Positions 8,477 through 17,491 are shown, numbered from the stretch's first letter. The stretch: 64,000 nucleotides of DNA from Burkholderiales bacterium PBB2 (GCA_002255955.1 NKIM01000003.1:1-64000); one strand, 5' to 3'. Notes: generated from the sequence alone by a model not told the origin. Numbers and translations: made by a program.

Positions 8477-9411
8477 CGCCCACCCCCTTTGAGTTCGACC
8501 CGCTGCCCTTGCGGCGTTCGCAGCACCACGCCATCTACCCCAATGGCCGCCACTTTGTGGCCCTCCCGGCTGACCCTTTGGCCCACCCGCACCGCGATCC
8601 ACGCCCCGCCTGCGCTGAGCACCGCGCGCGGATCCGCGCCCTGCTGCCAAGTGCCCAGCCATCGGATGCGCTCCAGAGGCCAGGTCACGGGGTCATCGGT
8701 CTGAGGGACTGGTTCTCTGGCCGCGGTTGGCGTCTCGGCACTTGGCAAGTCCGAACGTGCTGCGCCAAAGATGTCCGCACCGATAGCCTCAGCCATCGCG
8801 GTACCCGAAGGCCAGGAAATCTCAAAGGTCGAGCCCGGCCTGGACCACAGGTGAAGCACCACCTCGATTTGCACCCCAGAAGGCGCCAGGGACAAGACGC
8901 TCATGCGCTCGATCGACAACACCGGACCGGCTGCGCTCAAGATTTGCCAGGCACGTGCCCAATCGGCGTAAGCGCCGGTCATGCGAAGGGCCACGCTTTG
9001 CGCTTTGAGGGACCCTGCGGCCACCTCGGGCAAGGCACGCAAAGCCTGAACCTGCAAGCGCTGGTGGATCAAGAACTGCCGGAGTGCCGCTGCCGCGTCA
9101 GGCGGCCAACGGCCGGGCAAACGCGGCCACAGCGCTGCGCTGCCATGGGCCTGAGGCTCCAAGGCCGCAGGCACCGTGACCACGGCACTTTGAGCGGACC
9201 ATTGCGCCTGCGCTGCAGCCCATTTTTGGCCCGCGTCCTCATGGGCCTCCCACACCTCGCTGAAGGCCCACCCCACCATCACCGCACCCCAAACGGCGCC
9301 CACCCAAGCCCAAGCATGGCCTTCGATTTGCCGCACGCACCAAGCCCCCACAGCAGGCCAATCCCTGCGGCCATGCCACTGCGAGGCAGAGGTTGGCACC
9401 ATCGTGGTCAT
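8473..9411 (-). CDS. PilO/PilP-like fused pilus assembly protein
   Basis: A 312-residue protein encoded exactly where pilO and pilP normally stand. The N-terminal half has a single membrane segment (HAWAWVGAVWGAVMVGWAF), a coiled stretch, and a PilO-like periplasmic ferredoxin-type fold region ending in LSIERMSVLSLAPSGVQIEVVLHLW. A low-complexity linker rich in Pro, Ala and Thr follows. The last 70 residues (LERIRWLGTW onward, with WIAVRVGQRVSREGHKVAAIGVDGVVLRTPQGQRVEL) resemble the PilP beta domain that docks on the secretin. The fusion call is inference from position and pattern. ATGA overlaps join it to pilN (9408-9411) and pilQ (8473-8476). Confidence 0.65.
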   Translation of the reverse strand: MTTMVPTSASQWHGRRDWPAVGAWCVRQIEGHAWAWVGAVWGAVMVGWAFSEVWEAHEDAGQKWAAAQAQWSAQSAVVTVPAALEPQAHGSAALWPRLPGRWPPDAAAALRQFLIHQRLQVQALRALPEVAAGSLKAQSVALRMTGAYADWARAWQILSAAGPVLSIERMSVLSLAPSGVQIEVVLHLWSRPGSTFEISWPSGTAMAEAIGADIFGAARSDLPSAETPTAAREPVPQTDDPVTWPLERIRWLGTWQQGADPRAVLSAGGAWIAVRVGQRVSREGHKVAAIGVDGVVLRTPQGQRVELKGGGR

Positions 9412-9986
9412 GGCTTGCTCCGCTGGGATGGTCCCGAGCCAAAAGCCAGTGCAGGCCAGCTGGCCTGCCAAGCAAATGACACGGTCTGTCCCTGGGTTGC
9501 ATCGGCCTCCAGGCTTTGCAATGCCAAAGGCACGCCCCAGCGTTCAGTCAAGGCCTGTGCAGCGCGACCGATGGCCTGCGCATCCAGCGCTTGCCCATGC
9601 ACATCGATGCGTCCTGACTCCACCTGCAGTCGTTGCAGACGCAGGCCATGTTGGGGCAGCACCTCTTGCAGACCGTTGTGCAACTGCCCCCAAGCCAGTT
9701 GCTGCGTTTGCAAGGGTCCCAGCTGGGTCACGACCTGTTGCATCTGTTGGTTGTGCGCGCGCCGCTGCTGCCCGGCCAGCACCTGGCGATGCCGTTCGTC
9801 AAGCTGGGCCTGAAGCGACTGGGTTTCGACCTTCAAAGTGTCAGCTCGCCAAGACAAAGCCAACAAGGCAGCCCCTGCCAGCAAGGCCCCAGCGCCCGCC
9901 CCCAGCAAGCCTTCACGGCCGTGTCGGCGCAAGCGTTGCTGACGCGCCAATGTCGGGTAACGCAAGAGGTTGAGGCCAGCGTTCAT
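9408..9986 (-). CDS. pilN: Type IV pilus inner-membrane protein PilN
   Basis: A 192-residue protein beginning MNAGLNLLRYPTLARQQRLRRHG, which holds the N-terminal INLLP-like motif that binds PilM in this family. One membrane segment (LLGAGAGALLAGAALLALSW) follows, then a coiled coil rich in Gln and Arg (about residues 45-95) and a periplasmic alpha/beta domain. The start at 9986 forms an ATGA overlap with the pilM stop (9983). An upstream extension to 10259 is antisense-like shadow of pilM. It works with PilM, PilO and PilP to align the pilus motor with the secretin. Confidence 0.8.
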   Translation of the reverse strand: MNAGLNLLRYPTLARQQRLRRHGREGLLGAGAGALLAGAALLALSWRADTLKVETQSLQAQLDERHRQVLAGQQRRAHNQQMQQVVTQLGPLQTQQLAWGQLHNGLQEVLPQHGLRLQRLQVESGRIDVHGQALDAQAIGRAAQALTERWGVPLALQSLEADATQGQTVSFAWQASWPALAFGSGPSQRSKP

Positions 9987-10717
9987 GTCCACGCCTTCAA
10001 GGCCAACCCGCAAGCGACCAATCGGGGGCCCACGGGCGATGCCAAGAGCTCTTCCAGCGCCCCCTTTTGTCCTGAGGTGAAGAGTGCAGACGTCTCCAAG
10101 GCCTGAGCGCTGGGCTCGTAGGACAGCCTGAATTGCCAGTCTTGAGGGGCCTGCTGCATCAGGCTGGGCAGTCCTCCCACGAGCATCTTGGAAGCGCGCT
10201 CGGCGGCATCCAATGCCGGCTCCACACTGCGCAATCGCCATCCCGCATGTGAGGTCCATTTTTGAAATTCAGCCACCCGCGATTTGGCGCAACCGGCCCA
10301 TCGGATGTGCCTGACCCAGCCCTCCACCATGGCCTCTGGCTCAAAATCAAAATTGACTTCATCGGGCGGCAGGTTCAACGCTTGCGCGACCTCCAGCTGA
10401 ACTTCGGCGGGCCAGCCTTCTTCGGGCACTTCGACAGGGCAGCTCAGGCGTCCTGTGACCAGGTCAGGAGCATCCAGACTGATGGCCACTTTTTGAGGCA
10501 GGCCCAATTTGCGTTGCCCCGCCTCCAGCAAAGCCAGGCGCAAACCCGATGCACCCGATTGGGCTTGGAGCCGTGTCGTGGATTGAACCTTGAGCAAATC
10601 GGTGCCCGCACGGGACAGTCCGACCAAAACCCATTCAGGACCATCCGAGGCCAAACCCCAGGCTTGCCGAGCCGAGGGGGCGCCCATCTTTTGCCAAAGC
10701 CGCATGAAAGCTTGCAT
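9983..10717 (-). CDS. pilM: Divergent, short PilM (pilus assembly ATPase-fold protein)
   Basis: A 244-residue cytoplasmic protein at the head of the pil operon, positionally PilM. Family PilM is usually near 350 residues with an actin-like fold and starts with a GIDISSS-type phosphate motif; here the corresponding stretch is degenerate (AWGLASDGPEWVLVGLSRAG). The segment LPPDEVNFDFEPE and the later RSVEPALDAAERA resemble PilM landmarks. The start at 10717 (MQAFMRLWQKMG) has a good AGGGAG Shine-Dalgarno seven bases upstream and is preferred over 10789. The identification relies on context as much as on sequence. Confidence 0.65.
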   Translation of the reverse strand: MQAFMRLWQKMGAPSARQAWGLASDGPEWVLVGLSRAGTDLLKVQSTTRLQAQSGASGLRLALLEAGQRKLGLPQKVAISLDAPDLVTGRLSCPVEVPEEGWPAEVQLEVAQALNLPPDEVNFDFEPEAMVEGWVRHIRWAGCAKSRVAEFQKWTSHAGWRLRSVEPALDAAERASKMLVGGLPSLMQQAPQDWQFRLSYEPSAQALETSALFTSGQKGALEELLASPVGPRLVACGLALKAWT

Positions 10718-10853
10718 TGCTTGTCTCCCTGACGGAGCCTCTGGGGCCCTCTGAGCTGGTTTTGTAGCACGCCCACTGGAATTCATCAACCATTTGTGAA
10801 TTCCTAAATATTCATTTTTTAATCAAGGGCCCCCACAGGCGGGTCAGGATTTT

Positions 10854-10859
10854 TATAAT
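10854..10859 (+). promoter_or_regulatory. Putative -10 element for mrcA
   Basis: A perfect TATAAT hexamer lies in the roughly 175-base gap between the divergent pilM and mrcA genes. No good -35 is visible at 16-18 bases. Transcription from here would start near 10866, which argues that the mrcA start is the ATG at 10892 or 10901 rather than the GTG at 10865. Confidence 0.45.
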
Positions 10860-10891
10860 GCGCTGTGGTGGCCGACCGGCTTGCCCAGTCC

Positions 10892-13288
10892 ATGCCCCTT
10901 ATGCCATCCCCAGACAAAAATCCTCCCTCCGCTGACCGCGCCAGCCGCATCCCGTCTTCTTCTGTGCCTGCTTGGCTGATGAAGCTGGCCTTGTGGGCCC
11001 TAGGCCTGGTGCTGGCTTTCTTGTTGTCCATCTTGCTGGTCGTGGGTGTGGCCATGGTGGTGGCCTACCCCAACTTGCCCGACATTTCGGACCTGGCCGA
11101 CTACAAACCCAAACTGCCCCTGCGCATCTTCACGGCTGATGGCCAGTTGATGGGCGAGTTCGGTGAAGAACGCCGCAACCTCACGCCCATCAAGGACATC
11201 CCGGCTGTGATGAAAAACGCGGTGCTGTCCATCGAAGACAACCGCTTTTACCAACACGGTGGTGTGGACTATCTGGGCATCTTGCGTGCGGGTGTGGCCA
11301 ATATTGGGCGGGTCAAGAGCCAAGGCGCTTCGACCATCACCATGCAGGTGGCCCGCAATGTCTACCTGTCGTCCGAAAAAACCTACACCCGCAAAATTTA
11401 TGAAATTTTGCTGACCTACAAGCTCGAGCACATGTTGACCAAGGACCAAATCCTTGAGATCTACATGAACCAGATCTTCTTGGGCAACCGCGCTTATGGT
11501 TTTGCCTCCGCCGCTGAAACCTACTTTGGCAAATCGCTCAAGGACATCACCATCGCCGAAGCCGCCATGTTGGCCGGCCTGCCCAAAGCGCCCTCGGCCT
11601 ACAACCCGATCAGCAACCCCAAACGGGCGCGTTCACGTCAGCTCTACATCATCGAGCGGATGGAAGACAACGGCTACATCACCGCCGCTCAGGCCAAAGC
11701 CGCCAAAGCCGAGCCCTTGAGCCTGCGCACCTCGGGCGACAAACGCACCTTGCACGCCGAGTACGTGGCCGAAACGGTGCGCCAAATGGTGTTCGCCCAA
11801 TATGGCCAAGACACCTACACACGCGGCCTGAACGTCTACACGACGGTGCACGCCACCGAGCAGATGGCCGCCTACAAGGCCCTGCGCCAGGGCATCATGG
11901 ATTTCGAGCGCCGCCAGATTTACCGTGGACCTGAAAAGTTCGTGGACTTGCCATCGGACCCCAAGAAGATGGAAGACGCCATCGATGACGCGTTGGAAGA
12001 CCACCCCGACAACGGCGACCTGATGTCTGCGGTGGTGCTTGACGCCTCACCGCGCAAAGTGGTGGTGGTCCGCCAAAACGGCGAGCAGATCACCATCACC
12101 GGCGATGGCCTCAAGCCCGCGCAATCGGGTCTGTCTGAAAAAGCCCCCCCGGCCAAACAATTGCGCAAAGGTGCCGTCGTTCGCATTGTTCAAATGCCCA
12201 AAGGCGGCTACGAAATCACCCAACTGCCTGAAGTGGAAGGCGCTTTTGTGGCCATCACACCCCAAACCGGCGCCATCCGAGCGCTGGTGGGTGGTTTTGA
12301 CTTTGCCAAAAACAAGTTCAACCACGTGACACAAGCCTGGCGCCAACCGGGCTCGAGCTTCAAGCCTTTCATCTATTCGGCCTCGCTTGAAAAAGGCTTC
12401 ACGCCGGCCACGGTGATCAACGATGCGCCTTTGTTCTTTGACGCTGGCGTGACCGGTGGCCAACCCTGGGAGCCCAAAAACTACGACGGCACCTTTGACG
12501 GCCCCATGACCATGCGCAAAGGCTTGGCCAAATCGAAGAACATGATTTCGATCCGCATCTTGCAATCGGTCGGTGCACGCAATGCCCAAGAATGGATCGG
12601 CCGCTTTGGCTTCGACGAAGAAAAGCACCCGGCTTATCTGACCATGGCCCTGGGCGCCGGCTCGGTCACGCCCATGCAAATGGCCACCGGTTACTCGGTG
12701 TTTGCCAATGGGGGCTACCGCGTGCAACCGCACCTGATCACCCGGATTGCCGACTACAAAGACCGTGTGCTGGTTGACAGCCCGCCACCGACACAGGCCG
12801 ATGACGCCCAGCGTGCCATTTCCCCGCGCAACGCTTACGTGATGACCAGTTTGCTGCAAGAGGTCACCCGCTCGGGCACGGCCGCCCGCGCCCAAGCCAC
12901 CCTGCGCCGTCCTGACATCTACGGCAAAACAGGCACCACCAACGACTCGATGGACGCATGGTTTGCAGGCTACCAACCGAATTTGGCGGCCGTGGTCTGG
13001 ATCGGCTACGACACCCCCCGCAAACTGGGCGATCGCGAAACCGGTGGCGGCTTGAGCCTGCCCGTCTGGATCAGCTTCATGGAAACCGCGCTGCGCGGTG
13101 TGCCGGTGGCCGAGCCCGCCGTGCCTGAAGGCCTGGTCAACGTCAACGGCGACTGGATGTTCCAGGAGTTTGCCAAGGAAGGCAGCGTGACGACCTTGGG
13201 GGTGGGCGCCGAAAGCTCTGCTGCCAAACCTTCATCCGTGCCGCCTGGAGAAGAAAGAAGCCGCATTCTGGACCTGTTTCGCAATTGA
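10892..13288 (+). CDS. mrcA: Penicillin-binding protein 1A (bifunctional peptidoglycan synthase)
   Basis: A class A PBP of about 798 residues, anchored by one membrane helix (LALWALGLVLAFLLSILLVVGVAMVV) with the rest in the periplasm. The glycosyltransferase domain shows EDNRFYQHGGVD, QGASTITMQVARN, RKIYEILLTYKLE and AAMLAGLPKAPSAYNP. The transpeptidase domain has the catalytic SxxK in PGSSFKPFIYSA, the SKN motif (KSKNMISIRI) and KTGTT. It polymerises and cross-links peptidoglycan. It is divergent from pilMNOPQ, the standard proteobacterial arrangement. The exact start is uncertain, with in-frame candidates at 10865 (GTG), 10892 and 10901. A strong terminator follows at 13291. Confidence 0.96.
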   Translation: MPLMPSPDKNPPSADRASRIPSSSVPAWLMKLALWALGLVLAFLLSILLVVGVAMVVAYPNLPDISDLADYKPKLPLRIFTADGQLMGEFGEERRNLTPIKDIPAVMKNAVLSIEDNRFYQHGGVDYLGILRAGVANIGRVKSQGASTITMQVARNVYLSSEKTYTRKIYEILLTYKLEHMLTKDQILEIYMNQIFLGNRAYGFASAAETYFGKSLKDITIAEAAMLAGLPKAPSAYNPISNPKRARSRQLYIIERMEDNGYITAAQAKAAKAEPLSLRTSGDKRTLHAEYVAETVRQMVFAQYGQDTYTRGLNVYTTVHATEQMAAYKALRQGIMDFERRQIYRGPEKFVDLPSDPKKMEDAIDDALEDHPDNGDLMSAVVLDASPRKVVVVRQNGEQITITGDGLKPAQSGLSEKAPPAKQLRKGAVVRIVQMPKGGYEITQLPEVEGAFVAITPQTGAIRALVGGFDFAKNKFNHVTQAWRQPGSSFKPFIYSASLEKGFTPATVINDAPLFFDAGVTGGQPWEPKNYDGTFDGPMTMRKGLAKSKNMISIRILQSVGARNAQEWIGRFGFDEEKHPAYLTMALGAGSVTPMQMATGYSVFANGGYRVQPHLITRIADYKDRVLVDSPPPTQADDAQRAISPRNAYVMTSLLQEVTRSGTAARAQATLRRPDIYGKTGTTNDSMDAWFAGYQPNLAAVVWIGYDTPRKLGDRETGGGLSLPVWISFMETALRGVPVAEPAVPEGLVNVNGDWMFQEFAKEGSVTTLGVGAESSAAKPSSVPPGEERSRILDLFRN

Positions 13289-13290
13289 AA

Positions 13291-13316
13291 AAGGGCCTGC
13301 AAAAATGCAGGCCCTT
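13291..13316. terminator. Bidirectional terminator between mrcA and cyaY
   Basis: Stem arms AAGGGCCTGCA (13291-13301) and TGCAGGCCCTT (13306-13316) enclose an AAAA loop and continue into TTTT on the plus strand, with A-rich sequence on the other side. It lies three bases after the mrcA stop and about 20 bases beyond the cyaY stop, so it can serve both convergent genes. Confidence 0.9.
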
Positions 13317-13336
13317 TTCGTTTCAATGCGGGTAAA

Positions 13337-13666
13337 TCAGGCGCTGAAGTTCAGCGACAAGCCCGACTGTTCTGAAGCGTAGCGCGACAAACTGGCCCAG
13401 AACTCGCCTTGGCCTTTGGTGTCTTGCCAAGCTTGGCCGTCAAAGCGGTAATGAAAACCGCCGCAACGTGCGGCCAGCCACACTTCGTGCAAGGGCTTTT
13501 GCAAATTGATGACGATTTGGCTGCGGTTGGCAAAGGTCAAGGTGACCATGCCCCCCACGCGCTGGTTGTCGATGTCCGCGTCGGTGTCGTCGTTCAGGCG
13601 ATCGCAACTCGTCTCTACGCCCGCCAAAAGGCGCTCGGCTTGGTCCATGAATTCAAGGTCGGTCAT
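13337..13666 (-). CDS. cyaY: Iron donor protein CyaY (frataxin)
   Basis: A 109-residue bacterial frataxin that modulates iron-sulfur cluster assembly on IscS/IscU. The family pattern is clear: [25 protein letters not shown] (acidic helix 1), [35 protein letters not shown] and [34 protein letters not shown]. It is divergently transcribed from lptM with only 12 bases between the start codons, so their promoters must overlap coding sequence or each other. Confidence 0.95.
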   Translation of the reverse strand: MTDLEFMDQAERLLAGVETSCDRLNDDTDADIDNQRVGGMVTLTFANRSQIVINLQKPLHEVWLAARCGGFHYRFDGQAWQDTKGQGEFWASLSRYASEQSGLSLNFSA

Positions 13667-13678
13667 TACAATCGCTGC

Positions 13679-13963
13679 ATGTTGAAAGTACCGTGGATTC
13701 TAGTCAGGACGCTTGCCCTTGTCGGCTGCGCGGTTGCCTTGTGCGCCTGCGGCCAAAAAGGCACCCTGAAAATGCCCAACACGCCCGCATCACAAGGTCG
13801 TGCCACATTGCCCCAGAGTTTGAACCCTTGGCATGTGCCACCTGCACGCGCCCAACGCCCTGCCCCTGGGGTCGATGCCCCTTCAAACACGCCAGCCGAA
13901 CCACCCCCTCGGACTGAAACCGACAACGACGCCACCCCCTCTTCCTCTTACCTGACGCCATGA
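13679..13963 (+). CDS. lptM: LPS-assembly lipoprotein LptM (YifL-like)
   Basis: A small 94-residue lipoprotein: signal [17 protein letters not shown] with the lipobox Cys directly followed by GQKGTLKMP, the C-G-Q-K-G signature of LptM/YifL. LptM assists disulfide maturation of the LptD-LptE translocon in enterobacteria; the rest of this protein is Pro/Ala/Thr-rich and probably disordered. Its TGA overlaps the lysA ATG (ATGA at 13960-13963), an arrangement widely seen in proteobacteria. The ATG at 13679 is in frame with a longer upstream open frame that overlaps cyaY and is not used. Confidence 0.88.
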   Translation: MLKVPWILVRTLALVGCAVALCACGQKGTLKMPNTPASQGRATLPQSLNPWHVPPARAQRPAPGVDAPSNTPAEPPPRTETDNDATPSSSYLTP

Positions 13964-15249
13964 CCGCAACTTCCAACGCCCTGGCCCTGCCTGGCCAACC
14001 TCACATTGCCTACCAAGGCAGCGATCTCATGGTCGAAGGCGTGCGCCTGTCCGATCTGGCCCACGCGCACGGCACCCCGCTGTTTGTCTATTCCAAGGCC
14101 GCCATGCTGTCGGCACTGGCCGCTTACCAGCGCGGCTTTGCCGGTCGCCAGGCGCAGATTTGCTATGCCATGAAGGCCAACTCCAGCCTGGCCGTGCTGC
14201 AGGTGTTTGCCAACGCCGGTTGCGGCTTTGACATCGTGTCGGCGGGCGAGCTGGCCCGCGTCTTGGCCGCTGGCGGTGACCCAGCCAAAGTGATCTTCTC
14301 GGGTGTGGGCAAGACCCGCGCCGAGATGAAACAAGCCCTCAAAGTGGGCATCGGCTGCTTCAACGTGGAAAGCGAAGCCGAACTCGATGTGCTGAGCGAT
14401 GTGGCCACATCCATGGGCTTGCAAGCGCCGGTCAGCCTGCGCGTGAACCCGAATGTGGACCCCAAAACCCACCCCTACATTTCAACCGGCTTGAAGGGCA
14501 ACAAATTCGGCATCGCGCACGAAGACGCCTTGCGCGCCTACCGCCATGCGGCCGACCTGCCGGGCCTGAAAGTGGTCGGCATCGACTGCCACATCGGCTC
14601 GCAAATCACCGAGATGACCCCTTATCTGGACGCGATGGACCGCGTGCTGGACTTGGTGGCCGACATCGAAGCGGCGGGCATCGCCATCCACCACATCGAC
14701 TTTGGTGGCGGTTTGGGCATCAACTACAACGGCGACACGCCGCCCGAAGCCGATGCGCTGTGGGCGCAGCTGCTGGCCAAGCTGGACGCACGGGGCTACG
14801 GCCAGCGCCAGCTCATGATCGAGCCGGGCCGCTCACTGGTGGGCAACGCCGGTGTGTGCCTGACCGAGGTGCTGTACCTCAAGCCCGGTGAGCAAAAGAA
14901 TTTCTGCATCGTCGATGCGGCCATGAACGACTTACCCCGCCCGGCCATGTACCAAGCCTTTCACCAGATCGTGCCCGTCACAACCCAAGCGGGCGAAGGC
15001 ACGGTCTACGACATCGTGGGCCCCGTGTGCGAGAGCGGCGACTGGATTGGCCGCGACCGCCAGTTGCACGTGCAAGCGGGCGACACGCTGGCCGTGCTGT
15101 CCGCAGGCGCTTACTGCATGAGCATGGCCAGCAACTACAACACCCGTGGCCGCGCCGCCGAAGTGCTGGTGGACGGCAGCCAAGTCCACCTGATTCGCCA
15201 GCGCGAATCGGCGTTCGACACCTTTGCACTGGAGCAACTGGTCGACTGA
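13960..15249 (+). CDS. lysA: Diaminopimelate decarboxylase
   Basis: A 429-residue PLP enzyme that decarboxylates meso-diaminopimelate to L-lysine, the final step of lysine synthesis. The PLP lysine is in CYAMKANSSLAVL (about Lys72); other landmarks are GCGFDIVSAGEL, VSLRVNPNVDPKTHPYISTGLKGNKFGI, GIDCHIGSQI, FGGGLGINY, IEPGRSLVGNAG, GPVCESGDWIG and GAYCMSMASNYNTRGR. It is translationally coupled to lptM. A terminator follows at 15272. Confidence 0.97.
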   Translation: MTATSNALALPGQPHIAYQGSDLMVEGVRLSDLAHAHGTPLFVYSKAAMLSALAAYQRGFAGRQAQICYAMKANSSLAVLQVFANAGCGFDIVSAGELARVLAAGGDPAKVIFSGVGKTRAEMKQALKVGIGCFNVESEAELDVLSDVATSMGLQAPVSLRVNPNVDPKTHPYISTGLKGNKFGIAHEDALRAYRHAADLPGLKVVGIDCHIGSQITEMTPYLDAMDRVLDLVADIEAAGIAIHHIDFGGGLGINYNGDTPPEADALWAQLLAKLDARGYGQRQLMIEPGRSLVGNAGVCLTEVLYLKPGEQKNFCIVDAAMNDLPRPAMYQAFHQIVPVTTQAGEGTVYDIVGPVCESGDWIGRDRQLHVQAGDTLAVLSAGAYCMSMASNYNTRGRAAEVLVDGSQVHLIRQRESAFDTFALEQLVD

Positions 15250-15271
15250 ACGACCGTGCAGTGCCAACCCA

Positions 15272-15295
15272 AAGGGGCTGAATTTTCAGCCCCTT
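15272..15295. terminator. Terminator after lysA, shared with convergent oxidoreductase
   Basis: Arms AAGGGGCTGAA (15272-15282) and TTCAGCCCCTT (15285-15295) form the stem, followed by a T-run on the plus strand. It ends four bases before the stop codon of the convergent molybdopterin oxidoreductase and overlaps nothing else. Confidence 0.9.
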
Positions 15296-15298
15296 TTT

Positions 15299-17371
15299 TC
15301 ATACCGACTGGACCGATCCATCCAGCAAAGCGACCTGCACCAAGCAGTCGTAAAACACCGGGGCACGCCCCAGGTCGGTCAGGTGCTGGCTGGTCAGCTC
15401 ATTGACATTCGTGCCGTTCAGACCCAGCTTGCGCCACCAGATGCCCAAGCCATTGACCACACCTGGGCGCGCCCGATGGCTCACCCGCGCCTTGCAGTGG
15501 TAGCTGCCTCGGTCATTGAAGACCCGCACCACCGCGCCATCGGCAACGCCACGCTCGGCCGCATCCTGCGGGTGCATCTCGAGCACCGGTTCGGTTTCGA
15601 TGTCGCGCAAGCTTTTGACGTTCACAAAAGTCGAATTCAAAAAATTCCGGGCGGGTGGCGAAATCATGGCCAGCGGGTAGCGGCCCCCAGCTTGGGGCTG
15701 TTCGTAATTGGGCACATGGTCGGGCCAGCCGTCCAGGCCTTGGTCCACCAAGCGCTGGCTGAAAAATTCACAGCGCCCTGAGGGCGTCGGGAAAGCACCT
15801 TGTGCAAAGGGCGCATCCGGCACCGGCAAAGAGGCAAAGCCGTGGGTGAGCAGCTGCTCAAAATCATCCGCATCACCGATCGCGCTGCGGCACAGGCTCT
15901 CGTCGCTCTCGGCAAAACAAGGGTCGTCAAAACCCATGCGCTGCGCCAGTGCCCTGAAGATGTCGGTGTTGGTCCTCGCCTGCCCCACCGGCGCAATGGC
16001 CGGGCGGTTGAGCAGCACATCGGTGTGGCCATAACTGGTGTGGATGTCCCAGTGCTCCAACTGCGTGGTGGCGGGCAAGATGAAATCGGCATGATCGGCC
16101 GTGTCGGTCTGAAAATGCTCCAGCACCACGGTGAACAGGTCTTCACGGCCAAAGCCCTGCACCACCTTGCCCGACTCGGGGGCCACCGCCACCGGGTTGC
16201 TGTTGTAGACGATCAGGGCTTCGATTTGGGGGCCGAAGTCGGGCGACGATGGTCGCAGCAAATCGTCCCCGATGGTGGACATGTTGAGGGTGCGTGGGCG
16301 GCGGTCGCCCAGCAAATCGGGCCGTTGCAAAGCGGCACGCCGCACGGGAAAGTGCCCTGAGCTGCTCATGAGCAGGCCGCCGCCAGGGTGGCGCCAAGCG
16401 CCCGTCAGCGCCGGCAGGCAGGCCACGGCCCGCACGGCATTGCCGCCGCCGCGCACCCTTTGCATGCCGTAGTTCAAACGGATCGCGGCGGCCGGCGTGT
16501 TGCCCCAATCACGCGCCAGCTGGCGGATCTGCTGGGCCGGCACGCCGCACACCTCGGCCGCCCGCTCCACGGGCCACTGCAGGGCTCGCGCTCGCAAGCC
16601 GTCCCAGCCCAGGGTGTAACGGTCGATGTAGTCCTGGTCGAGCCATTGGTTCACGATCAATTCGTGCATCAAGGCCAAGGCCAGGGCCGCATCGGTGCCC
16701 GGACGGAGGGCGATGTGTTCGTGGCATTTGTCGGCCGTCTCGCTTTTGCGCGGGTCGATGCACACCAGCTTGGCCCCCAGGCGCTTGGCTTCTTGCGCGA
16801 TGCGCCAGAAATGCAGATTGCTGCCCACCGAATTGCTGCCCCAAATCACGATCAGTTTGGACTGGGCAAACATGCGCACCGGCATGCCCACTTTGTTGCC
16901 CAGCGTCTGCGTCAGCCCCTCGGCGCCGGCGGACGCGCAAATGGTGCGGTCCAGCAAGGAAGCGCCCAATTGGTGAAAAAACCGAGCAGCGATCGATTCG
17001 CCCTGCACCAAGCCCATGGTGCCTGCATAGCTGTAGGGCAAGATGGCCTGGGGATCGCGGGCTGCAATGGCTTGGAGCCGGGTGGCAATTTCATTGAGCG
17101 CCTCATCCCAACCCACCGGCTCAAACTGACCCGAGCCTTTGGGGCCCACACGGCGCAGTGGTTGCAGCAAGCGCTCCGGATGGTAAGTGCGCTCGACATA
17201 ACGCGAGACCTTGGTGCACAAAACGCCATCGGTCGCGGCGTGCGCAGGATTGCCCTGCACCTTCACGGCGCGGCCGTTTTCAACCGTGGTCAACAAGGCA
17301 CAGGTGTCGGGGCAGTCGTGCGGACATGCGCCGCGCACCACCTGCGTATCCACCGCCATCGCTGCATTCAT
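15299..17371 (-). CDS. Molybdopterin-dependent oxidoreductase (DMSO reductase superfamily)
   Basis: A 690-residue catalytic subunit with an N-terminal [4Fe-4S] motif, Cys16-x3-Cys20-x3-Cys24-x27-Cys52 (ACPHDCPDTC ... GVLCTK). Molybdopterin-guanine-dinucleotide signatures follow: GSNSVGSNLHFW, CIDPRKSETADKCHEHIALRPGTDAALALALM, ADFILPATTQLEHWD and, in the C-terminal dinucleotide-binding domain, EPVLEMHPQDAAERGVADGAVVRVFNDRGSYHCKA. No Tat signal is visible, so it is probably cytoplasmic. The substrate is not recognisable. The ATG at 17371 begins MNAAMAVDTQ; the open frame continues upstream antisense to the next gene but that part is not coding. It is encoded alone, without obvious partner subunits. 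Confidence 0.88.
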   Translation of the reverse strand: MNAAMAVDTQVVRGACPHDCPDTCALLTTVENGRAVKVQGNPAHAATDGVLCTKVSRYVERTYHPERLLQPLRRVGPKGSGQFEPVGWDEALNEIATRLQAIAARDPQAILPYSYAGTMGLVQGESIAARFFHQLGASLLDRTICASAGAEGLTQTLGNKVGMPVRMFAQSKLIVIWGSNSVGSNLHFWRIAQEAKRLGAKLVCIDPRKSETADKCHEHIALRPGTDAALALALMHELIVNQWLDQDYIDRYTLGWDGLRARALQWPVERAAEVCGVPAQQIRQLARDWGNTPAAAIRLNYGMQRVRGGGNAVRAVACLPALTGAWRHPGGGLLMSSSGHFPVRRAALQRPDLLGDRRPRTLNMSTIGDDLLRPSSPDFGPQIEALIVYNSNPVAVAPESGKVVQGFGREDLFTVVLEHFQTDTADHADFILPATTQLEHWDIHTSYGHTDVLLNRPAIAPVGQARTNTDIFRALAQRMGFDDPCFAESDESLCRSAIGDADDFEQLLTHGFASLPVPDAPFAQGAFPTPSGRCEFFSQRLVDQGLDGWPDHVPNYEQPQAGGRYPLAMISPPARNFLNSTFVNVKSLRDIETEPVLEMHPQDAAERGVADGAVVRVFNDRGSYHCKARVSHRARPGVVNGLGIWWRKLGLNGTNVNELTSQHLTDLGRAPVFYDCLVQVALLDGSVQSV

Positions 17372-17491
17372 GAGGTCTCCCCTACAAGCTCTTGGGTCAA
17401 GATTATGACCCACTCTGGCCCGAGAAATTCCAAGTCCCCCATGTGCACAGGGGTGATGGCAAGTGCCATGAAGTCCCGCTAGACTGTGGTG

